Below are positions 27,268 through 34,817 of a DNA stretch of 64,000 bases, piece by piece. The DNA is from JACQZU01 sp041908165 (GTDB lineage Bacteria > Acidobacteriota > Holophagae > Holophagales > Holophagaceae). Position 1 is the first letter of the stretch, and each line of letters starts with the position of its first letter. Where the stretch lies: the NCBI GenBank assembly GCA_041908165.1, contig JAYRFV010000065.1, positions 70,974 through 134,973 on the forward strand. The letters are read 5' to 3'. Made by a program: the position numbers and the translations under genes. The notes under the pieces were generated by a model that was not told the origin of the DNA, made no database searches, and saw only the letters and a program-made list of their open reading frames with translations.

Positions 27268-28341
27268 CTAGGCCGGGGCCGACCAGGGGATCCGGATCCG
27301 GGCCGTGGTCCCCGACCCCGGCTCGCTCAGGAGGGTGAAGGCCTGGCGGTCCTTGTACAGCAGCCGCAGCCGGTGGGTCGTGTTGGAGGTCCCGATCCCC
27401 TCCCGCCCCTTTTCGAAGCCCTTGCCGTCGTCCCTGACCTCCAGTTCCAGCCATTCCCCTTCCCTCCGGGCCCGGATCTCAATGGTAGAGGACCGGGCCA
27501 GCCCCGAGACGCCGTGGCGGATGGAATTCTCCACCAGGGGCTGGAGCAGGAACGAGGGGACGCGGGCCTCCATGCATTCCGGCGGCACCTCGAACAGGAC
27601 CCTCAGGCGGTCCTGGAACCGGATGCGCTCGATCGCCAGGTAGCCCTCGATGAAGGCCAGCTCCTGCCGCAGGCTGACCTCCTGCGTCGCGCCGGCGTCG
27701 AGGGTCATGCGCAGCAGGTCGGCCAGGCGGGTGAGCATGCGGTCGGCGGCCTCGCCGTCGCTGTGGATGAGCGCCGAGATGCTGTTCAGCGTGTTGAACA
27801 GGAAGTGCGGCTGCAGCTGCATGCGGAGGGCCTGGTTCTGGGCCTGGGCCAGGCGGCTCTCCAGCTGGGTCGCCTCGAGGTCCCGCTGGCGCATCCGGCG
27901 GTGGGCCCGGATCACGTGGTAGGCCGCCAGCACGCCCCACATGGTCAACAGGCTCATCTGGAAGTAGCTGCGGAAGAACCTCAGGAGCCCGGGCTTGAAG
28001 TGGCTGATCCACTTGGCCCGCTCCGGGGGGTCCATGAAGGGCCAGTTCACCAGGTAGATGAGGGTCAGGCCGGCCGCGGTCACCGCCAGGCTGGCCACGC
28101 CGTGCAGGGCCCAGGCCTTCCAGGCGCGGGCGCGGACCTCCTCGATGGGGAACCGGACGGCCAGGAACAGCACCACCAGGCCAAGCAGGCCCCAGATGAA
28201 GTTCTGGAGCAGGTTGAGCGGCAGCAGGTAGGTCAGGAGCTCGCCACGGGGGAACATGAGCTTGTCCATCAGCGTCATGTACAGGCCCATGGCCGCCCAC
28301 ACCATCCAGTAGGTCGTCCAGGTGCGCAGCCTGCTGCTCAT
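27268..28341 (-). CDS. LytS/YehU-type sensor histidine kinase
   Basis: 357 residues. The N-terminal 150 residues have four hydrophobic segments (for example LLPLNLLQNFIWGLLGLVVLFL and HGVASLAVTAAGLTLIYLV), the membrane sensor. The His_kinase (LytS type) domain has the phospho-acceptor near H178 in LQPHFLFNTLNSISAL, and the HATPase shows ENSIRHGVSG and DDGKGFEKGREGIGTSNT. The input region is not a known ligand domain. It sits immediately upstream of its LytR partner and after the propeller gene, which may or may not be co-transcribed. Confidence 0.93.
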   Translation of the reverse strand: MSSRLRTWTTYWMVWAAMGLYMTLMDKLMFPRGELLTYLLPLNLLQNFIWGLLGLVVLFLAVRFPIEEVRARAWKAWALHGVASLAVTAAGLTLIYLVNWPFMDPPERAKWISHFKPGLLRFFRSYFQMSLLTMWGVLAAYHVIRAHRRMRQRDLEATQLESRLAQAQNQALRMQLQPHFLFNTLNSISALIHSDGEAADRMLTRLADLLRMTLDAGATQEVSLRQELAFIEGYLAIERIRFQDRLRVLFEVPPECMEARVPSFLLQPLVENSIRHGVSGLARSSTIEIRARREGEWLELEVRDDGKGFEKGREGIGTSNTTHRLRLLYKDRQAFTLLSEPGSGTTARIRIPWSAPA

Positions 28342-28417
28342 GGGTGCAGCCTAGCATCCAGCGGACGGCGGAGCCTCGTCCCTGGGACCAGCCGACGCGG
28401 ACCGGGGTGAATGCAGG

Positions 28418-29710
28418 CTAGCGGATGGCATAGACCCTCCCGTCGGTGCTGCCGAAATAGAGGACACCCCCGGCCAGCACCGGGGAGGAGAGCACCGAGC
28501 CGAGGCTGAACATCCGGTGCAGGCCGATGACCATGCCGTCGAGGGTCGCCTCCGGGTAGGTGCCCGGCTTCATCCGCCCGGACGCGTCCAGCCACTGGGG
28601 GCCGTTCTGCCGGTTCCCCTCGGTCTGGAAGGCGGCGGACTCGCGGCCGGCCTCGAGGTCGACACCGTGCAGCCAGCCGTCGGAGGTCCCGTAGTAGGCC
28701 ATCCGGCCGGCCAGGGCCGGCGACGAGAACGACACCGCCCGGTTCTCCAGGCTCAGCAGGAGCGCGCCGCTGCGGGCATCCAGCACCTTGAACCGGGTGC
28801 CGTCGGACGTGGGAAACACCACCTTCCCATCCCGCAGGGCCGGCGAGGCGATCACCCAGCCCTTGCGGTTGTCGTGGCGCCAGCGTTCCTTCCCGGTGGA
28901 GGCGTCCAGGGCGTAGAAGTGGCCGTCCCGGCAGCCGAAGAACACCATGCCTTCCCCCACGGCGGCGGAGGAGGCGATCCCTTCCTGGTTGTGGAGGACC
29001 GGATCCTGGCCGGTCGCGAAGGTCCAGAGCACCTTGCCGCTCGCCGCGTCGAGGGCGTAGAAGTTCCGGTCCCAGCTGCCGATGTAGAGCCGGCCCTCGG
29101 CTAGGGCCGGACTGGCGTGGACCACGTCGCCGGTCGCGTGGCGCCACTTCAGGCTGCCGGTGGCCGCATCGAGGGCGTAGATGCAGCCGTCGCCGCTGCC
29201 GAAGTAGACGCAGGCCGTGTCCACCACCGGCGAGGACAGGAAGACATCGAAGGGATCCGGCATCCGCTCCGTCCGGGGGGCCGCCCCGTGGATGCCGGGT
29301 GCGGTGAACCGCCGCTCCCCGCCGGTCTCGAAGCGCCACTTCTCCACCCCGGTGTCCGCGTCGAGGGCGTAGAAGCGCCCGTCCCGGCTGCCGAACAGCA
29401 CCCGCCCCGCGGCCACGGCAGGGGTGGAGTCCACCGCGCCCCCGGTCCGGAACTCCCAGCGCAGGTCTCCACTGCGGGCATCCAGGGCGAGCAGGCGGCC
29501 ATCGGTGCTCCCGACGTAGACGCGGCCTCCCGCGACGGTGGGGGAGCCCACCACCCGGCCGGCGGTCTGGAAGGACCAGAGCACCTTGTCCAGGGCGACC
29601 GGGGCCGAGTCGTAGACGCCCAGGTGCCTGGGCCCGCCCCGGAACATGGCGGGGTCGCTCCCCAGCAGGGCGCCCCAGCAGGCGAGGGTGAGGATCAATC
29701 GCGGGCGCAT
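28418..29710 (-). CDS. PQQ-like beta-propeller protein
   Basis: 430 residues, exported (signal peptide about 1-18) and followed by about eight PQQ-like blades. The repeated pattern is visible many times: V-x-S-P-x-V-x-x-G-x-V-Y-x-G-S-x-D-G-x-x-Y-A-L-D-A-x-x-G-x-x-x-W-x-x-x-T-G. The tryptophan-docking repeats resemble BamB or alcohol dehydrogenase propellers but no catalytic calcium/PQQ site is obvious. It is probably a periplasmic scaffold or binding protein of unknown partner. GGAG precedes the chosen ATG; upstream in-frame codons lack a signal peptide. Confidence 0.85.
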   Translation of the reverse strand: MRPRLILTLACWGALLGSDPAMFRGGPRHLGVYDSAPVALDKVLWSFQTAGRVVGSPTVAGGRVYVGSTDGRLLALDARSGDLRWEFRTGGAVDSTPAVAAGRVLFGSRDGRFYALDADTGVEKWRFETGGERRFTAPGIHGAAPRTERMPDPFDVFLSSPVVDTACVYFGSGDGCIYALDAATGSLKWRHATGDVVHASPALAEGRLYIGSWDRNFYALDAASGKVLWTFATGQDPVLHNQEGIASSAAVGEGMVFFGCRDGHFYALDASTGKERWRHDNRKGWVIASPALRDGKVVFPTSDGTRFKVLDARSGALLLSLENRAVSFSSPALAGRMAYYGTSDGWLHGVDLEAGRESAAFQTEGNRQNGPQWLDASGRMKPGTYPEATLDGMVIGLHRMFSLGSVLSSPVLAGGVLYFGSTDGRVYAIR

Positions 29711-29807
29711 GGCTTCTCCGAGGTAGCGCGAGTCTAGCCGGGGCCCTCGGCTTCCCGCCCTGCGGCAGGGGCGAGCCCACCCAGGCAGGGGTGAACCGCG
29801 CCCGGCC

Positions 29808-31004
29808 TCAGCGCGCCAGCAGGAACCCGCCCCACCATTCCGCCGCGGCCCGGGCCAGGCGGTCCTTCGGCAGCGGTCCCAGCGCCGGTTGCGGCCCCGC
29901 GGCCACCACCGGCGTGAGGGTGCTGGCCTGGGCTCCGAATCCACGCCCGCCCCCGATGTCGTTCAGGAGGACCGCGTCGAGGCGCTTCCGCGCCAGCTTC
30001 GCCTGGGCATTCGCCAGGTGGGTCTCGCTCTCGGCCGCGAAGCCCACCAGCCACTGGCCGGGCCGGCGCCGCTCGGACAGGGTGGCGAGCACGTCCGGGG
30101 TGCGGACCAGCACCAGCGTCTCCGGGCCGTCGGCCTTCTTCACCTTCTCCCGGGCGCAGGATTCGGGGCGCTGGTCGGCCACGGCCGCGGCGGCGAACAG
30201 CCCGTCCATCGCGCCCCAGCAGTCCAGGCAGGCCGCCAGCATCTGCTCCGCGCTGCGGACCCGCCGGCAGTCCACCCCCGGCGGTGCGGGCAGGTCGCCG
30301 CCGAGCACCAGCGTCACCTCCGCGCCGAGGTCCCGCAGGGCCCGGGCCAGTTCCACGCCCATCCCGCCCGTGCTGCGGTTGGTGAGGGTGCGGACCGGAT
30401 CCAGGTCCTCCCGGGTGGGCCCGGCCGTCACCAGGACCCGCTTGCCGAGGTAGGCCGGGTGCTTCGGCCCCGCGATCCACTGCAGGGCCTCGGCGATGGC
30501 CTCGGGCTCCGCCAGCTTGCCGGTGCCTTCCTCCCCGCAGGCCAGCAGGCCCTCGGCGGGTTCGACGAAGTGGTGGCCGAAGTCGCGGAGGCGGGCCACG
30601 TTGGCCTGCACGGCCGGGTGGTCCCACATGGCGGTGTTCATGGCCGGGGCCCAGAGCACCGGAACCCGGGCGGCCAGGAGGACCGTCGTGAGCAGGTCGT
30701 CGGCCAGCCCGTGGGCAGCCTTCCCCAGGAGGTCGGCCGTGGCCGGGGCGATGCAGATCGCCTCGGACCAGCGGGCCAGATCGATGTGCTCGACCACCGG
30801 GCTGGGCCGCCATTCCGCCCGGTCCGGGTTGGCCCCGGACACCGGTTCGCCGGTGAGCGAGGCCAGGGTGAGCGGGGTGATGAAGCGCGCACCGGCCTCG
30901 GTCAGGACGCAGCGGACGGCGTGCCCGCGGCGGGTGAGGAGACGGGCCAGGTCCGCCGCCCTGTAGGCGGCGATGCCGCCGGGGATTCCGAGCAGGATCT
31001 TCAT
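29808..31004 (-). CDS. coaBC: Bifunctional phosphopantothenoylcysteine decarboxylase/synthetase
   Basis: 398 residues. The CoaC flavoprotein half (1-180) starts KILLGIPGGIAAYRAADL and has the PAMNTAMW motif and the flexible-loop cysteine in ACGEEGTGKLAEP. The CoaB half (about 190-398) begins VLVTAGPTREDLDPVRTLTNRSTGGMG, with AAVADQRPES, KVKK and NDIGGGRGFG motifs, and uses CTP. It converts phosphopantothenate to phosphopantetheine in coenzyme A biosynthesis. GGAG lies before the start. It is divergent from rpoZ, as the common gmk-rpoZ-coaBC neighbourhood would suggest, but here the genes are on opposite strands. Confidence 0.95.
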   Translation of the reverse strand: MKILLGIPGGIAAYRAADLARLLTRRGHAVRCVLTEAGARFITPLTLASLTGEPVSGANPDRAEWRPSPVVEHIDLARWSEAICIAPATADLLGKAAHGLADDLLTTVLLAARVPVLWAPAMNTAMWDHPAVQANVARLRDFGHHFVEPAEGLLACGEEGTGKLAEPEAIAEALQWIAGPKHPAYLGKRVLVTAGPTREDLDPVRTLTNRSTGGMGVELARALRDLGAEVTLVLGGDLPAPPGVDCRRVRSAEQMLAACLDCWGAMDGLFAAAAVADQRPESCAREKVKKADGPETLVLVRTPDVLATLSERRRPGQWLVGFAAESETHLANAQAKLARKRLDAVLLNDIGGGRGFGAQASTLTPVVAAGPQPALGPLPKDRLARAAAEWWGGFLLAR

Positions 31005-31224
31005 GGCTCCATGGTCGGCCCGCGGGCGGCCCGGGTAAACGCCTTTCCATGCGCGCCGCCAGCCCGGGGCGCGCCCCGCCACCCCGACGGGAAGCCCGTG
31101 CCGCGCCGGGTAGGGACCTCGGTGCAGGGCCGGGTCCCGGGTACCGAAGGCCAGTGGTGCCCTGGGGGCCCTGCGGAGGCACCGCCGCCCTCCGGCGGGA
31201 CCGCGCCCGAGGGAAGACCGTCCC

Positions 31225-31233
31225 TGGCATAAT
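31225..31233 (+). promoter_or_regulatory. Extended -10 promoter candidate for rpoZ
   Basis: TGG precedes CATAAT at 31228-31233, a five-of-six match to a sigma-70 -10 box with an upstream TG. The start codon is 40 bases downstream. No good -35 hexamer is seen. The rest of the 268-base gap to coaBC is G+C-rich with several short hairpins. Confidence 0.45.
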
Positions 31234-31272
31234 CCCGACCAACCTGATAGGATTTCCCTTCCGGAGCCGCCC

Positions 31273-31557
31273 ATGAGCCAGCGCACCATCGTCCACGTCC
31301 CCGAGGAAGTCCAGAACAAGTACCGCTTCGTGGTCGTCGCCGGGAAGCGCTGCGAGCAGCTTCAGCGCGGGGCCTACCCGAAGGTCGAGGTGACCGTGCC
31401 GATGAACAAGCTCGGCCACCCCCAGGAAGCGCCGCGGCTGGCCTCCTTCTGGGCCCAGGTCGGCATCCGCGAAGTGGAGGAGAGCCGGATCGCCTTCGAG
31501 GAGCCGGAAGTGTTCATGCCCGACTACACCACCGAGGCCCCGATCTCCGTCGAGTAG
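31273..31557 (+). CDS. rpoZ: RNA polymerase omega subunit
   Basis: 94 residues. The conserved omega core is recognisable: KYRFVVVAGKRCEQLQRGAYPKVE, which matches the R-x-x-x-V-x-x-A-x-x-R-x-x-Q-L-x-x-G pattern with which omega clamps the beta' C-terminus. The C-terminal half is acidic and variable, as in other omegas. CGGAG precedes the ATG. It is small and would be easily missed, but the motif and the coaBC neighbour support it. It is convergent with capA. Confidence 0.85.
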   Translation: MSQRTIVHVPEEVQNKYRFVVVAGKRCEQLQRGAYPKVEVTVPMNKLGHPQEAPRLASFWAQVGIREVEESRIAFEEPEVFMPDYTTEAPISVE

Positions 31558-31565
31558 GGCCGCCT

Positions 31566-32822
31566 TCAGCGCCGTTCGAAACCGGCGCCGACCACCGCCC
31601 CGATCCGCGCCTTGCGCAGCAGCAGGGTGCGCAGGTACTCCTGCCGGTCCACCACCAGGGCCTTGCGCGCCTTGGCGTCGGGCACCTGCCTCGGCCCTTC
31701 GGCTGGATCCATGAGGCCGTCCAGTTCGCGGCGGGTCCGGTCGATGGCGCCGCGCACCCGGATCACCCGGATCACCTTCTCGCGGCTCCGGCCGGCCTGG
31801 CGCTCGCGCCAGTTGTTCTCGGTCCACAGCGGCTCGTAGCCGACCTCGCCGAGGACCACCTTGACGCTGCCGTCGGGGTTCCGGACCTTGCTGAAGGTGC
31901 AGAACAGGGCGGCGCCGTCGCGGTTGTCGCCCGCGGCCACGGGAAACAGGTCGGCTCGGTACATCCGGTCCTGGTTGCTGATGAAGTTGCCGAGCGAGAA
32001 GGCCACCACCCCGCTGCGCCCGCCCGCCTCGAGGATCTCCATGGGCTGGAGGACATGCGGATGGTGGCCGAGGATCAGGTCGGCCCCGCCCTCCACGAGG
32101 CGGGCGGCGATGTCACGGTGGCGACGCGTCGGCAGGTGGTGGTACTCGTCGCCCCAGTGGACGCTGACCACCACGGCATCGGCCAGGGTCCTGGCCTGGC
32201 GCACCGCCTGCAGGGCCGGTTCCAGGTCGAGCGGACGCACCCAGGGCTCGCTGGCCTTCCGGTTGAGGTCCAGGTTCAGGAGGTCCGTGAAGGCCAGGAA
32301 GGCCACCTTTACCCCGTTGGCCTCGACGACCCGCGTGGCTTCGGCCTCGGCCTGGCTGCGACCGGCGCCGACCGCCAGGAGCCGGGCCTCCTGCAGCCGC
32401 TCGAGGGTTTCCGCAACGCCCCGGGCGCCCTGGTCGAAGGCGTGGTTGTTGGCGGTGCTGAGCAGGGTGAAGCCGCTCGAGCGGAGCACCTCGGGCAGGA
32501 GGGCGGGCGCGTTGAATTCGTAGGGGCGGCCGGGCCGTCCGGTTCGCGGCGCGACGGGCGTCTCCAGGTTGCCGAAGGCCACGTCGGCCTCCTTCAGCAG
32601 GGGCGCGACATCCTCCCAGAGGGCCGGGAAGCCGCCCTGCGCGCCGGCCTCCTTGACATCGGCGTGCATCATGATGTCCCCCACCGCCACCACCCGGAAT
32701 TCGCCGAGGATCACGGGAAGGTGGGCGCTGATGGGCAGCCGGAAGGCCTCCGCCGGCCGGTCCTGGGGTCCCGGGGACAGCAGCAGCAGCAGACCTCCGC
32801 CGAGACCCGCCAGGCTACGCAT
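31566..32822 (-). CDS. CapA-family metallophosphatase-like protein
   Basis: 418 residues with a short signal peptide (MRSLAGLGGGLLLLLSPG). The CapA domain (about 50-330) shows VAVGDIMMHADVKEAG, FGNLETPVAPR, STANNHAFDQG and VVSVHWGDEYHHLP plus GHHPHVLQP, the metal-binding blocks of calcineurin-like PgsA/CapA proteins. These were first described in poly-gamma-glutamate capsule export, but most homologues have unknown function; no pgsB or pgsC is here. The start overlaps the end of the radical SAM gene by eight bases, so the two are co-translated. The last 90 residues are a family-variable tail. Confidence 0.85.
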   Translation of the reverse strand: MRSLAGLGGGLLLLLSPGPQDRPAEAFRLPISAHLPVILGEFRVVAVGDIMMHADVKEAGAQGGFPALWEDVAPLLKEADVAFGNLETPVAPRTGRPGRPYEFNAPALLPEVLRSSGFTLLSTANNHAFDQGARGVAETLERLQEARLLAVGAGRSQAEAEATRVVEANGVKVAFLAFTDLLNLDLNRKASEPWVRPLDLEPALQAVRQARTLADAVVVSVHWGDEYHHLPTRRHRDIAARLVEGGADLILGHHPHVLQPMEILEAGGRSGVVAFSLGNFISNQDRMYRADLFPVAAGDNRDGAALFCTFSKVRNPDGSVKVVLGEVGYEPLWTENNWRERQAGRSREKVIRVIRVRGAIDRTRRELDGLMDPAEGPRQVPDAKARKALVVDRQEYLRTLLLRKARIGAVVGAGFERR

Positions 32823-33699
32823 GCCAGACCTCGGGACCGTAGTAGACCTCCAGGGGCACAGTCGGCAGGGCATCCCGGACCCGGGCGGCCAGGAGGTCCA
32901 GGGCCGCCGCCTTCAGCGGCCGGGCCGCGGCCTCGGGAGTCGGGCGGGCCACGGTGTACAGCTGGATCGCCTGGATCCGTCCACCCATGCGGAGGATCTG
33001 CTGGATCCGGGCGCAATAGGCGGCGGTTTCCTCCTCCGAGGGGCCCTGCCCTTCCCACTCCAGGAACAGGGACTGGATGGTCAGCGGTCGCAGCCGGGCG
33101 GTGACCTCCAGGTTCTGCAGGATCCGCTCGAAGGGCACCAGGGTGCGGCCGACGGCCTGGTAGTGGGCCTCGGTGCCGGCATCCAGCTTGGCCCAGACTT
33201 CGCCGTTGTTGGCGCCCAGGACGTCCATGGCCTGCACCACCTCGCGGGCCTGGAGGCGTGAGGCGTCCGTGATCAGCACCATCTTCACGTCGTGCAGGCC
33301 GAGCCGCCACTTCAGCTCAGCCAGCCGCTCGACCGCGGGCAGGAATTCCGGGGCGGTGGTCGGCTCGCCGTCGCCGCTGAAGGCGATGTCGTTGAGCCGG
33401 CGCTGGTCCGCGGGCGTGCTGCTGAAGGGCGCCTCGTCGAAGAGCCGGCCGCTCGCCGCGAGCTGCAGCAGCGCCTCCATCTCCCGCTCGAGCTGGTCCA
33501 GGTCGATGTCCCGGCGCCTCGGCGGGGTCTTCCGGTCCACCTCGCAGTACACGCAGCCGAAGTTGCAGACCTTGTCGGGGTTCAGGTTCACGCCCAGGCT
33601 GAGGCCCCTGGAGCGGCGGCTGACCACCGGGTAGCAGTAGTCGAAGTCCTGCCAGAGCCGGCGGTGGTCCAGGTGGGCGGGGTGCAGCGGAAGGTTCAT
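32815..33699 (-). CDS. Radical SAM protein
   Basis: 294 residues. The iron-sulfur motif CNFGCVYCEVD gives cysteines at about 45, 49 and 52 (C-x3-C-x2-C), followed by the SAM-binding DIAFSGDGEPTTAPEF and NNGEVWAKLDAG. The pattern resembles the YtqA/wybutosine-like group (COG0731) that modifies nucleic acids or small molecules, but no substrate is assignable. The strong GGGAGGA before the start overlaps the thioesterase end (ATGA). It is in an overlapping gene run with the thioesterase upstream and capA downstream. Confidence 0.85.
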   Translation of the reverse strand: MNLPLHPAHLDHRRLWQDFDYCYPVVSRRSRGLSLGVNLNPDKVCNFGCVYCEVDRKTPPRRRDIDLDQLEREMEALLQLAASGRLFDEAPFSSTPADQRRLNDIAFSGDGEPTTAPEFLPAVERLAELKWRLGLHDVKMVLITDASRLQAREVVQAMDVLGANNGEVWAKLDAGTEAHYQAVGRTLVPFERILQNLEVTARLRPLTIQSLFLEWEGQGPSEEETAAYCARIQQILRMGGRIQAIQLYTVARPTPEAAARPLKAAALDLLAARVRDALPTVPLEVYYGPEVWHA

Positions 33700-34082
33700 G
33701 CGTCCTCCCCGGGGGCGCCGGGCTTCCAGTCGATCGGCACCGGGGAGCCGGCATCGTCCACGGCGACCATCACGAAGGCCCCGCTGGTGACCTCCCGCCG
33801 GGCACCGGTCTCCGGGTTGAAGGCGGAAACGTCGAGCTGCACCGTCAGGCTGGTCCGGCCCCGCCGGCCGAGCCGGCCGTCGAACTCGATCATCTCGCCC
33901 GCCCGGACCGGGCTGTGGAAGATCAGTTCGGACACCTTGAGCGTGACGAACCGCCCGTTCCGGCTCACCAGCCCGGCAAAGATCCCGCTGGCCTTGTCCA
34001 TGCGCGCCATCATGTCGCCACCGAACAGGGTGCCGTTGAGGCCGATGTCCTGCTGCAGGACCATTTCGCGGGTGACGAGCAT
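33696..34082 (-). CDS. Acyl-CoA thioesterase (hotdog fold, YciA/BACH-like)
   Basis: 128 residues, a single hotdog domain. The conserved motif LNGTLFGGDMMARMDKASGIFAG has the catalytic aspartate region, followed by SELIFHSPVRAGEMIEFDGRLGR and REVTSGAFVMVAVD. It should hydrolyse acyl-CoA thioesters of medium or branched chain length. AGAGG precedes the chosen start. It is the first gene of the overlapping thioesterase-radical SAM-capA run. Confidence 0.88.
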   Translation of the reverse strand: MLVTREMVLQQDIGLNGTLFGGDMMARMDKASGIFAGLVSRNGRFVTLKVSELIFHSPVRAGEMIEFDGRLGRRGRTSLTVQLDVSAFNPETGARREVTSGAFVMVAVDDAGSPVPIDWKPGAPGEDA

Positions 34083-34171
34083 GCAACCTCTGGACGGAAG
34101 GGATCGGGGGCCGACCCTCGGCCTTCCATCATAGTGTCCCGGCCCGGCGCCGTTGGCCTGCAGGCGGCCGT

Positions 34172-34747
34172 TCAGCGTCCAGCCCGGCCATCGGCAACCT
34201 CCGCCTCGGCCTGGCCGAGCAGCGGGAACCGCTCCCTGGGCTCGTAGCGCGGTCCGACCCAATCGAAGATAGTCAGGTTGCGGACCTCGAATTCCAGTTC
34301 CAGGTCCTGGTCCACCAGGAACTCCACCACCATGGCCAGGCGATCCCGCGACAGGTCGCCCTGGGCCAGGGACAGGTGGGGCACCCAGCGGTTCGGGGCG
34401 TACAGGCCGAAGAGCCTTCCGCCCAGGGTCCCCGCCCGGTTCCACAGGCGCAGGTGGAGCTCGGCCAGCTGGGGGCAGCGGATGATGGGGGCGTAGCAGA
34501 CCGGCTCGGGTCGCAGGAACAGCCCGAACCCCACGGTGCGAAGCTGCAGCGGCGGGGTGGCCAGGGTGACCTCCTCCACCATCGGCTCCAGGTCGGCGTG
34601 GGCGATGCCTTCGCAGCCGAACAGCGTGACGTGCGGAAAGGGGACCTTGCGGATGCCCCGCAGGCCGGCGCGCTCCTCGAGCGCGTCCCAGACTGCGCGG
34701 ACGCGCCGCGCGGTGGGTTCGTGCAAGGTCAAGGCCAGGGTGGACAT
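34172..34747 (-). CDS. 2'-5' RNA ligase-like (2H phosphoesterase) protein
   Basis: 191 residues. Two H-x-T/S motifs characteristic of the 2H family are present: FPHVTLFG near residue 40 and VPHLSLAQG near 125, flanked by the usual beta strands. This fold covers 2'-5' RNA ligases, cyclic phosphodiesterases and uncharacterised bacterial proteins. Start ATG 34747 is chosen because it begins MSTLALTLHEP, but ribosome sites are weak; 34762 is an alternative. It is 89 bases upstream of the thioesterase gene and divergent from the kinase gene. Confidence 0.8.
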   Translation of the reverse strand: MSTLALTLHEPTARRVRAVWDALEERAGLRGIRKVPFPHVTLFGCEGIAHADLEPMVEEVTLATPPLQLRTVGFGLFLRPEPVCYAPIIRCPQLAELHLRLWNRAGTLGGRLFGLYAPNRWVPHLSLAQGDLSRDRLAMVVEFLVDQDLELEFEVRNLTIFDWVGPRYEPRERFPLLGQAEAEVADGRAGR

Positions 34748-34817
34748 GGGCCGGGTCAGCATACTCCCACCCGGACCCGCGGTCCCGTCCCACCGCTCGG
34801 CTACCATCGGGAAGGCC

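Noticed and set aside
31031..31270. Small plus-strand open frame in the coaBC-rpoZ gap
   Set aside because: Arginine/proline/glycine-only composition and no ribosome site; it looks like non-coding G+C-rich DNA.
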